Origin: Chitinophagaceae bacterium
GTDB taxonomy: Bacteria; Bacteroidota; Bacteroidia; Chitinophagales; Chitinophagaceae
Direction of reading: 5' to 3'
DNA: 64,000 nucleotides
Assembly: GCA_016702745.1 (NCBI GenBank)
Contig: JADJDJ010000003.1
Span: 558,001-622,000, forward strand
Of the stretch, positions 46,767-55,525 are shown piece by piece; within the stretch, counting starts at the first letter, position 1, and each line of letters begins with the position of its first letter. The notes beneath the pieces are model-generated. The model saw only the letters and a list, made by a program, of their open reading frames with translations. It did not search any database and was not told the origin of the DNA. The translations under genes and the position numbers were made by a program.

Positions 46767-48944
46767 ATGCGTAAACTTTTGTTTGTTTTATTCCTGTTAC
46801 CAATATTGGTTCAGGCCCAGGAAAAATCCATCACCCTGGAAGATATTTATAAGAAAGGAACATTCCGCGGCGAGCCGGTCAGGGCCGATTTTGGCACTAC
46901 TAAGACAAGCCCTGAACTGAAAACAGATGAGTTGAAAGATGAAACGGGCAAGCCCTTCGGACAGGCAGATGATATTGTATTCAGTCCTTCCGGCAATCAG
47001 TTTGCCTTTCTGAAAAAAGGAACGGAACAAATTTACCGCCGGTCTTCAAAATCTTATGTTTACTTCTATGATGCCAATACCAAACAGCTGACAAAGCTGG
47101 CTGATGAGAAAGTATTGCATCCGAGTTTTTCTCCTGATGGCAGTAAGATTGCCTTTGTAAAAAACAATAACCTGGTAGTATATGATATCGCAACCAAATC
47201 ATCGAGGAATATCACCACCGATGGCAAATGGAATGATGTTATCAACGGAAATTGCGATTGGGTGTATGAAGAGGAATTTGAATTTTCCCGGGCTTATGAA
47301 TGGAGTCCCAAAGGAAACTTCATCGCTTACTATCGTTTTGATGAGAGTGAAGTAAAGGAATACAATATGACTTTTTATGACAATAGTTATAATAAAGATT
47401 ACCGGTACAAATATCCAAAGGCCGGTGAGGATAATTCCAAGGTGGAAATTCATATTTATGATCTGGCGGCTAACCATGATGTAAAGGCCCGTTATGACCA
47501 GGGAGATATTTATATCCCCCGGATCAAATGGACACGTGACGACAATTCCCTCATAGTTTACTGGATGAACCGCTACCAGAATGAACTGAAGTTACTTGCT
47601 ACCGACGCCAAAACTGGAAACAGCAGTATCCTGTATGAGGAAAAAAATAAGTACTATGTTGAAATCAATGATGACTGGTGGTGGCTGAAGGATGGCAAGA
47701 ATTTTCTGTTCAGCAGTGAAATGAATGGTTTCAAACATTTGTATCTCTATAGCCTGGATGGAAAATCAAAGATTCAGCTCACCAAAGGCAACTTTGAAGT
47801 AACAGATGTGAATGCAGTAGACGAAACCAATCAGCGCATCTACTTTACCATGGCTTATCCCAGGCCGATGGACCGGAACCTGTTTGTAACTGATTTTACC
47901 GGTAAGAAAACATTCCAGCTCACACAGGGTGAAGGCTGGAACCGGGTGGAATTGAATGATGAATGCACTCAGTTTTTTTGCTTCCGCAGTGATATCAATA
48001 CGCCTCAAACTGTTACCCAGCATGAAATTGTGGTGGACAAGAAAAAGAATATCAGTGCCAATCTGATCAAGACCGTGAATGAAAGTGCCAAGCAAAAAGC
48101 AAAAATTGCAGAATATGGCTATGGAAAGGCAGAATTCATCCGCGTTCCCAACAGCAAAGGTGATACCTTAAATGGCTGGATGCTGAAGCCCGCCAATTTC
48201 GATCCTTCCAAAAAATATCCGGTCCTGTTTTGCAATTACGGTGGTCCAGGCTCCCAGCAGGTTGCCAATCGTTTTGGGGCTGTCAGTCCATGGCATCAGT
48301 TGTTGGCCCAAAAAGGATTTATTGTGATGAGTGTGGATAATACGGGTACCGGATATCGCGGTGAAGAGTTCAAGAAAAAAACATACCTGCAGCTGGGCAA
48401 ATTTGAAATCGAGGACCAGATTGATGCGGCAAAATGGGTGGGCAAAATGCCCTTTGTGGATGCGGCCAATATCGGGCACTGGGGATGGAGTTACGGAGGG
48501 TTCATGAGTTCACTCGCCATTACCAAGGGCAATGAAGTATTCAGTGCCGCGGTGGCTGTAGCGCCGGTTACCAACTGGCGTTATTACGATAATATCTACA
48601 CAGAAAGATATATGCGCACACCCCAGGAGAACCCCAAAGGATATGATGATAACTCTCCCATCAACTTTACTGATAAGATCAAAGGGAAATACCTGATCAT
48701 TCATGGAACGGCGGATGACAATGTACATTTTCAGAATGCCACACAGATGATCTCTGCGCTGGTAAAAAGCAATATTGATTTTGAAAGTGCTTATTACCCG
48801 AATAAAAATCATGGGATCGGCGGCATGATGGATAATACTACATTCCACCTTTGGAGCAAAATGACCAACTGGATTCTGGAGAATATGGGCAACACCAATA
48901 CTCAGGGTCCGGCGCAACCCGGAAAACAACCGAAAGGTTTCTAA
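46767..48944 (+). CDS. Dipeptidyl peptidase IV-type S9 serine peptidase
   Basis: Exported peptidase (725 residues) with signal MRKLLFVLFLLPILVQAQ. The N-terminal eight-bladed propeller (DPPIV_N; WVYEEEF loop near 180) gates a C-terminal hydrolase with nucleophile Ser in GWSYGGFMS, Asp in HGTADDNVHF and His in NKNHGIGG. It removes X-Pro or X-Ala dipeptides from peptide N-termini in the periplasm. The EE pair in WVYEEEF is the substrate N-terminus-binding motif. Ends with a low-complexity Gly/Pro/Gln tail. Single gene with its own terminator. Confidence 0.95.
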   Translation: MRKLLFVLFLLPILVQAQEKSITLEDIYKKGTFRGEPVRADFGTTKTSPELKTDELKDETGKPFGQADDIVFSPSGNQFAFLKKGTEQIYRRSSKSYVYFYDANTKQLTKLADEKVLHPSFSPDGSKIAFVKNNNLVVYDIATKSSRNITTDGKWNDVINGNCDWVYEEEFEFSRAYEWSPKGNFIAYYRFDESEVKEYNMTFYDNSYNKDYRYKYPKAGEDNSKVEIHIYDLAANHDVKARYDQGDIYIPRIKWTRDDNSLIVYWMNRYQNELKLLATDAKTGNSSILYEEKNKYYVEINDDWWWLKDGKNFLFSSEMNGFKHLYLYSLDGKSKIQLTKGNFEVTDVNAVDETNQRIYFTMAYPRPMDRNLFVTDFTGKKTFQLTQGEGWNRVELNDECTQFFCFRSDINTPQTVTQHEIVVDKKKNISANLIKTVNESAKQKAKIAEYGYGKAEFIRVPNSKGDTLNGWMLKPANFDPSKKYPVLFCNYGGPGSQQVANRFGAVSPWHQLLAQKGFIVMSVDNTGTGYRGEEFKKKTYLQLGKFEIEDQIDAAKWVGKMPFVDAANIGHWGWSYGGFMSSLAITKGNEVFSAAVAVAPVTNWRYYDNIYTERYMRTPQENPKGYDDNSPINFTDKIKGKYLIIHGTADDNVHFQNATQMISALVKSNIDFESAYYPNKNHGIGGMMDNTTFHLWSKMTNWILENMGNTNTQGPAQPGKQPKGF

Positions 48945-48965
48945 ACGGGTTCCACTAATAGTATT

Positions 48966-48995
48966 AAAGACCCTCAATTGCAGGGTCTTTTTTTT
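48966..48995 (+). terminator. Terminator after the DPP-IV gene
   Basis: AAAGACCCT / AGGGTCTTT stem, 7-nt loop, followed by TTTTT. The tandem repeat array starts at the next base. Confidence 0.9.
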
Positions 48996-49455
48996 GCCAC
49001 GAATTCACAATTTATTTATTAGTGAATTAGTGGCTATAAGATAGGACCCAGGATTAGAAAAATCAGGTTCCAGACTCCAAACGCCAGCAGGTTGTTGGCC
49101 ACGAATTCACGAAGTATTTTTTTAGTGAACTAGTGGCTGTAAGATAGAAATCAGGATTAGAAAAATCAGGTACCAGGCTCCAAACTCCGGAAGGCTGTTG
49201 GCCACGAATTCACGAAGTATTTTTTTAGTGAATTAGTGGCTGTAAGATAGAAATCAGGGTTAGAAAAATCAGGTACCAGGCTCCATACACCGGCAGGTAG
49301 TTGGCCACGAATTCGCTAAGTATTTTTGTTAGTGAATTAGTGGCTGTAAGATAGAACCCAGTGTAAGAAAAATCAGGTACCAGAATCCAAACCCGGCAGG
49401 TTGCTGGCTACAAAATTTCGAAGTATTATTTACTGAATTAGTGGCAACTGTTACC
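48996..49455. repeat. ~103-bp tandem repeat array, 4.5 copies, each with a hairpin
   Basis: Units start at GCCACGAATTC... 48996, 49098, 49201, 49304 and (degenerate) 49406, periods 102-103 bp. Each starts with an inverted repeat, GCCACGAATTCAC paired with GTGAATTAGTGGC across a T-rich loop of about 15 nt (one mismatch). The remainder (CTGTAAGATAGAAATCAGG, AGAAAAATCAGGTACCAGGC, CCGGCAGG) is also conserved. No ORF spans it. The first and last copies are most diverged. Confidence 0.92.
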
Positions 49456-49490
49456 GGAAATTGGTGAACTCCGCTGTTGGTGAAGGCCCC

Positions 49491-49576
49491 AAAAAAAGAA
49501 CCCCCGGTGTGAAACCGGGGGGCCCTAATCAAAAACCATTAACCATTAAACCTTATCCTATGAAAATTCATGGCTA
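49491..49576 (-). terminator. GC-rich hairpin with minus-strand T-tract, plus a leader-like segment
   Basis: CCCCCGGT (49501-49508) / ACCGGGGG (49514-49521) with loop GTGAA; on the minus strand it is followed by TTCTTTTTTT (a terminator), on the plus strand by ACCATTAACCATTAAACCTT and ATGAAAATTCATGGCTAA, a five-codon ORF (MKIHG). No annotated gene ends here on the minus strand, so it may end an unseen small RNA or be a leftover gene start. The stretch 49580-49807 is AT-rich without other signals. Confidence 0.5.
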
Positions 49577-49807
49577 ATATCGCTAATAAAAGGATAACAC
49601 AAAATATTTTGCCGCCATTTTTTGGGTGGAAATGGGAAATATTGAGCTCATTTATAAATTATTGACCTTACTCAATGATAAGAGACTCAATTCTGTAAAT
49701 GAAGGCCTCAACCCTTGTAGATATTATTCTACAACGATTTGCGCAAACGATTGACTTTTTAGACGAAGATTTATTGAACTTTACCGGATATATCGGGTTA
49801 TTTGAAT

Positions 49808-50365
49808 ATGAAAAAAACAGTTATCGCCATCACGGGTGCCAGCGGGTCGGTGTACGCCTCCCAGCTACTGGAAAAACTCAGCAGGCTCAAAGGCCAATGG
49901 GAAGAGCTCTCTGTCGTGATGACCGTCAACGCCAGAGAGGTCTGGAAAACAGAACTGTCCAATGAAAACTGGGACCATTTTCCTGCAAAATATTTTGGTA
50001 CCACTGACTTCAACGCCCCTTTTGCATCCGGATCCGGACGATATGATACAATGATCATTATTCCCTGTTCAATGGGGACATTGGGAAGAATTGCTGCAGG
50101 CATTTCAAACGATCTGATCACCAGGGCTGCAGATGTGATATTAAAGGAGAAAAGAAAACTGATTTGTGTTGTCCGGGAAACACCCTATAACCTGGTGCAT
50201 ATCCGGAACATGGAAACGCTTACCCTTGCCGGAGGTATCATCTGTCCGGCGACTCCCTCTTTTTATAGCAAGCCAACTACTGTGGAAGAAGTGGCTGATA
50301 CTGTAGTAGACCGTGTACTGGACCTTGCAGGTTTTGATATCAGTACCTATCGATGGGGACAATAA
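49808..50365 (+). CDS. ubiX: Flavin prenyltransferase UbiX-like protein
   Basis: Makes prenylated FMN, the cofactor of UbiD decarboxylases in quinone synthesis. 185 residues: ITGASGSVYASQLLEKL (N-terminal FMN-binding G-A-S-G), YDTMIIIPCSMGTLGRIAAGISNDLITRAADVILKEKRKLICVVRETPYNLVHIRNM (the CSM..LA.IA and RETP motifs of the active site), and ICPATPSFYSKP. The ATG at 49808 is preferred to the upstream TTG. No UbiD lies beside it. It pairs in pathway with the UbiA homologue at the left edge. Confidence 0.93.
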   Translation: MKKTVIAITGASGSVYASQLLEKLSRLKGQWEELSVVMTVNAREVWKTELSNENWDHFPAKYFGTTDFNAPFASGSGRYDTMIIIPCSMGTLGRIAAGISNDLITRAADVILKEKRKLICVVRETPYNLVHIRNMETLTLAGGIICPATPSFYSKPTTVEEVADTVVDRVLDLAGFDISTYRWGQ

Positions 50366-50412
50366 AAAAGGGGCCGGTATTACCAGCCCCCGTATCAATA
50401 GACACCAACTGT

Positions 50413-51735
50413 CTAGTCTGTATACTTTCCACCCGCATTGATCCAGTCCACTATTTTCTGTCTTTCTGACGGAGGCAACAACCCCGTTGGCGGCATCGAA
50501 GAGGGGTTCGCATTCACCGCCCGGATCTGTATTCTGTCCCGGTTATTGACAATATTGCAATCCACTTCAAAGTTCATACCTCCATTGGCATTTGCAGCGC
50601 TGTGACAACTAACACAGTTAGCCTGTATCAACGCTTTCACTGCCGTAAATAATGGTCCCTGAGGCCGGTTAGTGATACTAATATTGGCAGCCGTATTGCA
50701 GGTATTAACATCCCTTATAACCAGGTTATAATTCCCGGCTGTCAGATTATTAAAAATGCCGGAGGATTGAAAACCACCTCCATTAAGACTGTATGTATAT
50801 GGCCCGGTACCTCCGGTGGGATTAGCAATGATTGAACCAGTACCAGCGGCAGAACAAGGAATATGACCCGTTACTGTACTGTTATGATTAATAACTACTC
50901 CGGCACAGGGATTGGGATCCGATAAAGTAAAGTTAGCCGTACCAGTACACCCATTGGCATCTCTGGCGGTTATGGAATAGGTGCCTGCACCCAGATTTGA
51001 AAATGCACCACTGGCCTGGAATGTACCCGTTCCCAACCTGTACTGATATGGCCCGGTACCTCCGGATGCGGAGGCATTGATACTTCCATTCGTTGCACCT
51101 GCGGCAGTAGGATTGGTTGTAGTAGCCGTTACACTAATTGATACCCCTGTACAAGGATCAGTTAGATTAAAATTGGTACTACCTGTACAGCCATTGGCGT
51201 CTTTTGCTGTAATCGTATAAGGACCTGCAGTCAGGTTACTGAATAAACCTGATGATTGAAAATTTACACCATCCCGGCTATATGTAAATGGTCCTGTACC
51301 TCCGGATGCAGATACAGATATACTACCGTTATTTCCACCACCGGTTGTTGGGTTACCCGTTGTTCCTGTAACTGTGATCGTAACTCCGGCACAGGGATTG
51401 GGTGCCGTCAAAGTAAAGCTGGCATTTCCTGAACAGCCATTAGCATTTTTTGCCGTGATGGAATAACTACCAGCTCCCAGACCCGTAAAATTGCCGGAAG
51501 CCTGAAATGCACTTCCGTTTAAACTATATGTAAATCCTGATCCACCCGTTGCAGTGGCACTGATACTTCCATTGGTTGCACCAGGAGCTGCGGGATTTGT
51601 AGTGCTGGCCGTTACACTAACGGTGATACCCGAACATGGATTCGGAGAGGTAGTTCCCCCGCCCTTGCCACAGGATCCGGCAATCAGGAAGGAGACCGCA
51701 AATAAAAAGCAAATGGAGTAAATAGTTTTGCGCAT
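50413..51735 (-). CDS. Lipoprotein with SprB-type repeats and C-terminal c-type haem motif
   Basis: 440 residues from ATG 51735. Lipobox in FLIAGSC, then four about 85-residue SprB-like repeats, each with NGSI.A.A.GGTGP(Y/F).YSL.....FQ.SG.F.NL.AG.Y.I...D.NGC. SprB is the gliding adhesin of Flavobacterium, whose repeats also occur in many other surface proteins. The end (374-440) is different: LIQANCVSCHS has a CxxCH haem-binding motif (374-378) with a possible distal ligand Met414 in SSMPP, and PSERQKIVDWINAGGKYTD, as in small cytochrome c-like domains of Bacteroidota and Planctomycetes. The combination implies redox chemistry at the cell envelope. Confidence 0.88.
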   Translation of the reverse strand: MRKTIYSICFLFAVSFLIAGSCGKGGGTTSPNPCSGITVSVTASTTNPAAPGATNGSISATATGGSGFTYSLNGSAFQASGNFTGLGAGSYSITAKNANGCSGNASFTLTAPNPCAGVTITVTGTTGNPTTGGGNNGSISVSASGGTGPFTYSRDGVNFQSSGLFSNLTAGPYTITAKDANGCTGSTNFNLTDPCTGVSISVTATTTNPTAAGATNGSINASASGGTGPYQYRLGTGTFQASGAFSNLGAGTYSITARDANGCTGTANFTLSDPNPCAGVVINHNSTVTGHIPCSAAGTGSIIANPTGGTGPYTYSLNGGGFQSSGIFNNLTAGNYNLVIRDVNTCNTAANISITNRPQGPLFTAVKALIQANCVSCHSAANANGGMNFEVDCNIVNNRDRIQIRAVNANPSSMPPTGLLPPSERQKIVDWINAGGKYTD

Positions 51736-51795
51736 GAAATATAACAGTTTTCCTATCAATCGCTGCATTGCACCTGATAGTTGCCTGTTATATTT

Positions 51796-53261
51796 TTATT
51801 TGGATTTTACGGATGACAATTTTCCAAACGGGTTAGCCGTAATTGTAAACATGATCCCCGTACTGTTCAGTCTTACTTTTCCATTTCCAACACCACCCAT
51901 AGGCAGCTTGAGATAAGGTTCTGCGATAACAGAGAACCGCTTGCCCAGTGGCAGCTGGTATCCCGCAGAAATATTCAGCTGGGAAAAGAAATGCCGGTTT
52001 AGATTATAAGTAGAATGTGACCGGCTGATAACGGGACCTGAAGCATTATACTTATAAAAATAATTATAGGTTTCCTCCTTCATGATCAGCGATGAGACAC
52101 CGGCTGAAACAAAGATGGGACGATTATTTTTATTCCCAAAATGATAACTGAGGTTCAGCGGTATTTCCTGAACCTGGCAATCCGCGTCAATTTTTTGCAG
52201 GTTGGGATAATACTGATAGAACTGTGGCGAACCCTTATAATTTGCAGGTGAAGCTGTATACACTTTCTTGCCTGTATACAAACCGGTTCGCAGGGTAATG
52301 CGTCCCCGGAAAGTATATCCAAGTCCGAAACCGCCCACCATTTTCAATCTGCCCAGATCATCTCCACTGGTAAAGCTGACATCAGGTCCTGCTGAAACGG
52401 CAAAGAAGAAATTGCTTTTTTTCCGAGCCAGTATTTTAGTCTTTGCTTCTTTTTCATTCTTTGGTTGGGATTCCTTTGCGACGGCTGTTGGCTTCACAGG
52501 ATCCAAGGTTTTTGTATCCGATTCCGGGTTGGGTGGTTTACTGCTTATAGCCTTCGCTGGAACAGGTGCAGATGTAGTTGCTGATTTATTTTCAGCCGCT
52601 GTAGTAACAGGGCGGGTCTCAGCCAAAGGAGGTGCGGGCAAATTAATCAGGGGATTAACATCAGGATTCTTTTTTATATAGGTTCCTGTTACCTGATCAG
52701 ACGGCTGCTGTTTGGATTGTTGAGGAGTGCTTACGGGTTTTATTTTTTGTTTACTGCCCCTGGTTGCAGCTTTTGTTACAAAACCGGGTTATCCTTTCCG
52801 GGTACTTGTTTTTTTGCAACCGGATCCAGCTGTCTGTCAGCAACCGGCTGATTGAATTCAGGTTCACTGATAGCAGGTTCATTGGCAACTTTATTCTCCC
52901 TGATAGTTGCTGAAGGAGCTTCAGACAAAATTGCAGGCTCATTGCTTGTGGAAACAGTGGAAGCTGATTGTTTTTTTTCTGGGCCTGACTCGGTGATGGC
53001 CGATGGCTGTCTGTTTGCCATGAAAGCATCAGGTGCCGACTTCTCTTTATTACCAAAGGGTCCCCACAGGTATAAAGCAGCACCTCCGCCCAGCAGGAGG
53101 AACAGCAAGAGGAAGAAGAGCCCCCTTCTTCTGCGGTCATCCTTTTCAGGCATGTGTTTGTCCAGCTGCTTTTTCATACCGGCCCAGGCCCTTTCATCAT
53201 AGGACGGGTGGTGATGTTGGGCAGCTTCCCTGATCTTTTTATCAAACTCTTCAGACAACAT
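51796..53261 (-). CDS. Membrane-anchored beta-barrel protein paired with ECF sigma (frameshifted)
   Basis: About 488 residues when one T is restored in TTTT (plus-strand AAAA 52780-52783). Without it there is a 161-residue N-terminal piece and a separate C-terminal one. N-terminal ~45 residues are cytoplasmic and charged (DDRRRR), followed by one membrane helix (about 47-68). A long Ser/Pro/Lys-rich linker follows, and the last ~190 residues look like an outer-membrane beta-barrel (FFFAVSAGPDVSFTSGDDLGRLKMVGGFGLGYTFRGRITLRTGLYTGKK ... FSVIAEPYLKLPMGGVG). It overlaps the sigma gene by 11 bp, so it probably acts as its anti-sigma partner, as in other Chitinophagaceae. Confidence 0.78.
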
Positions 53262-53835
53262 TTCTGGTTACTTGTATTTCGTTATACTTATAAAGTATCT
53301 TTTGTAATTGTCTTCTGGCTTTCGACAGATTTGACTTTGAAGTCCCTGTCGATATACCAAGATGGTCTGCAATCTCATCATGGCTCCAGCCTTCAATCAC
53401 AAAAAGATTGAATACCGTTCTGTATCCGGGTGATAATAGCTGGACAGAACGGATGATTTCTTCATATGAAATTTTATCGAGTGCATCATCAGCAGCAGCC
53501 TGCACCTGATAAACCACATTATCCAATTGCGTCAGGACCTGGTGTTTCTGGTTCTTTCTGAAATGATCAATCGACGTGTACACCATGATCTTTCTAAGCC
53601 AGCCTTTAAATGAACTGACTACATCGGCATAGGCCGGACTATAATGATGGATCTCCCTGAAAACTTTGAGAAACCCGTCGTTCAGTATTTCCATCGCATT
53701 ATCCTGATTACCGGCATATCGGTCACAAATAGCCATAGCATAGCCATAGAAGGAGCTGTAAATCATTTTCTGGCTCTCCCTGCTATTACGGCCTGCGGCC
53801 GCAACATGATAAGTTAGTTCCTCAGCAGACAGCAA
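53251..53835 (-). CDS. ECF-type RNA polymerase sigma factor
   Basis: 194 residues. Region 2 is readable as YAMAICDRYAGNQDNAMEILNDGFLKVFREI..SFKGWLRKIMVYTSIDHFRKNQKH, and region 4 as LDKISYEEIIRSVQLLSPGYRTVFNLFVIEGWSHDEIADHLGISTGTSKSNLSKARRQLQKIL. It directs polymerase to envelope-type promoters and is likely held by the coupled membrane protein. The promoters it recognises are not known. The downstream gene in the operon overlaps it. Confidence 0.95.
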   Translation of the reverse strand: MLSAEELTYHVAAAGRNSRESQKMIYSSFYGYAMAICDRYAGNQDNAMEILNDGFLKVFREIHHYSPAYADVVSSFKGWLRKIMVYTSIDHFRKNQKHQVLTQLDNVVYQVQAAADDALDKISYEEIIRSVQLLSPGYRTVFNLFVIEGWSHDEIADHLGISTGTSKSNLSKARRQLQKILYKYNEIQVTRNVV

Positions 53836-53906
53836 GTGTGTGTTGTATTAAAATAGTAAACGTCATTTTTGATACCTGGGTTGCCTTCCGTCCATTAAAA
53901 TACCAT

Positions 53907-54332
53907 TTATTTGAGTGCTTTAATAATTCGTTGAAGGTCAAGTTGTTCAGAACTTGTCAAAGGCTCATTATTCTCATACTTTGCCTGCAGGTATTTCACC
54001 TGTTTATGTTCCGGAAACCGCTCCAAAATGGCCCTGATCTGTAACCCTGTTTTTTCATCCTTTTCATACAAAGGTTTTACTTCCGGCTTTGGCGACCTGG
54101 TCTTTTCATTTTTTCGAAGAATAATCGCTTCCAAAGTTGCCAGTTTGGCTGTTGAAATACCAGGCAATCTTTCTGCCTTGCCATAAAGTCCCTGTAATTG
54201 TTTTTTACTCAATCCTCCCCTTTCCTGGTATTGTATCAGGATACTTTGGGCAAAGCTGTTCCCAGGATTAGCAGCTGCTACCTCTTTTAAAAGATCCATT
54301 ACAATATCTACTTCCGGCTTCAGCCTTTTCAT
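53907..54332 (-). CDS. Hypothetical protein
   Basis: 141 residues from ATG 54332 (MKRLKPEVDIVMDLLKEV); an upstream ATG at 54353 would add seven residues. No recognised domain. It is predicted helical and contains a twice-used pattern, LLKEVAAANPGNSFAQSILIQYQERGGLSKKQLQGLYGKAERL and ILERFPEHKQVKYLQAKYENNEPLTSSEQLDLQRIIKAL, suggesting an internal duplication. The start is 1 bp past the end of the dioxygenase gene, so the two are co-transcribed. No signal peptide. Confidence 0.65.
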   Translation of the reverse strand: MKRLKPEVDIVMDLLKEVAAANPGNSFAQSILIQYQERGGLSKKQLQGLYGKAERLPGISTAKLATLEAIILRKNEKTRSPKPEVKPLYEKDEKTGLQIRAILERFPEHKQVKYLQAKYENNEPLTSSEQLDLQRIIKALK

Positions 54333-54333
54333 A

Positions 54334-55227
54334 TCAGTTTTGCTTTTCAGCAAATTTAACGGATGTCATATTCAGAGACCCTGCCACCAATTGATCATTA
54401 AAAAATTCGGGCACCTCCCCTTTCTCCTGCAACCCCAGTATATACATTAGTGGGTAATAATGATCCGGAGTGGGAATGGCCAGTTTTGCAGAGGGACTCA
54501 GCGTTTGATAATTTATCAGTGCCTGATGATCACCGGCAATGATTTTTTTCCGGAATAACTCATGCATTTCAATAGCCCAGTCGTACCCATATCCCGGTGT
54601 TTCCAGTTTATCCCATGCCACCATTCCCAGATTGTGAATCATATTCCCGCTACCAATGATGAGCACTCCCTTTTTCCTGAGTTTGGCCAGTTCTTTTCCC
54701 AGGTTATAATGCCATTCAGCCGGTTTCGCATAGTCAATACTCAATTGCAGAACGGGAATACTGGCATCAGGATACATTCTTCTTACCACCGACCAGGTGC
54801 CATGATCCAGCCCCCACTCATGATCAAGGGTAACCTGGGTGGATTGAATCAGGTCACGGGTTTCAGCCGCCAGCCGCGGATCACCGGGAGCCGGATACTG
54901 AACTTCATATAAAGCCCTGGGGAAACCACCAAAATCATGGATTGTTTTAGGATGATCCATAGCAGTGATCTGTGTTCCCCTGGTAAGCCAGTGTGCTGAA
55001 ATCACCAGAACGGCCTTGGGTAGCGGTAAGTCCTTTCCTGTTTGTTCCCAGGCACGTGAAAAATCATTGTGCTCAATTCCGTTCATGGGAGAACCATGCC
55101 CGACAAACATCACAGGCATCCGCATTTCCTGCTCTTTTAAAGCATCTGTAAACTGTTTAAATGCTGCTATTCCGCTCATGGCAATCACCCCACCGGTTAA
55201 TGAATAAATGAATTTTTTCCTTTCCAT
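54334..55227 (-). CDS. ygiD: YgiD-type LigB-family extradiol dioxygenase
   Basis: 297 residues related to the 4,5-DOPA extradiol dioxygenase YgiD of E. coli and plant DODA, which cleave catechols and normally bind a divalent metal. Key His/Asp residues lie in FVGHGSPMNGIEHNDF, VISAHWLTRGTQITA, LDHGTWSVVRRMYPDASIPVLQLSID, and GSGNMIHNLG. The N-terminus (MERKKFIYSLTGGVIAMSGIAAF) contains a hydrophobic segment that is probably a signal anchor or a Tat-like signal (ERKKFIYSL), which is unusual for the family. The biological substrate here is unknown. Confidence 0.88.
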   Translation of the reverse strand: MERKKFIYSLTGGVIAMSGIAAFKQFTDALKEQEMRMPVMFVGHGSPMNGIEHNDFSRAWEQTGKDLPLPKAVLVISAHWLTRGTQITAMDHPKTIHDFGGFPRALYEVQYPAPGDPRLAAETRDLIQSTQVTLDHEWGLDHGTWSVVRRMYPDASIPVLQLSIDYAKPAEWHYNLGKELAKLRKKGVLIIGSGNMIHNLGMVAWDKLETPGYGYDWAIEMHELFRKKIIAGDHQALINYQTLSPSAKLAIPTPDHYYPLMYILGLQEKGEVPEFFNDQLVAGSLNMTSVKFAEKQN

Positions 55228-55322
55228 TCCTTACTAAAGGTAGGATTATTATCCGGTTTTTAATGTTTAAACATTGATAAAATTAAATACAACTCCTGCT
55301 GAACCCTTAACTTTCCTTACCA

Positions 55323-55412
55323 ATGCCCCTCAGCTACTATGTATATGGATCAACAGGACTCCTGGTCCTGGTCTTCTTAATCTGGCTCTTCTCCCGGAAA
55401 AAGAAAGGATAA
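55323..55412 (+). CDS. Possible 29-residue single-span membrane peptide
   Basis: ATG to TAA gives MPLSYYVYGSTGLLVLVFLI and then WLFSRKKKG: a short polar start, one strong hydrophobic helix and a positively charged end, as expected for a small inner-membrane protein. It fills part of a gap between divergent promoter regions. There is no clear ribosome-binding site and no family known to me, so coding is uncertain. Confidence 0.35.
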   Translation: MPLSYYVYGSTGLLVLVFLIWLFSRKKKG

Positions 55413-55525
55413 TTGCAGTTCGTCATTCCTCCGCTGCTGCTTGTCAAAGGAATTTTTATCCGCAATCTCCAGGCCTTTACTTCACAAAGTCAATCCATTT
55501 TTCTGATCATCTTAATAAAATCGCC

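Noticed and set aside
48996..49455. CRISPR array
   Set aside because: The units are 103 bp with no short repeat/variable spacer alternation, and there are no cas genes.
49329..49532. Minus-strand 67-residue frame overlapping the tandem array
   Set aside because: It runs through the repeat and the hairpin and has no protein-like features.
49699..49965. Plus-strand 88-residue frame before and over ubiX
   Set aside because: Overlaps ubiX in another frame; only its first part looks plausible by chance.
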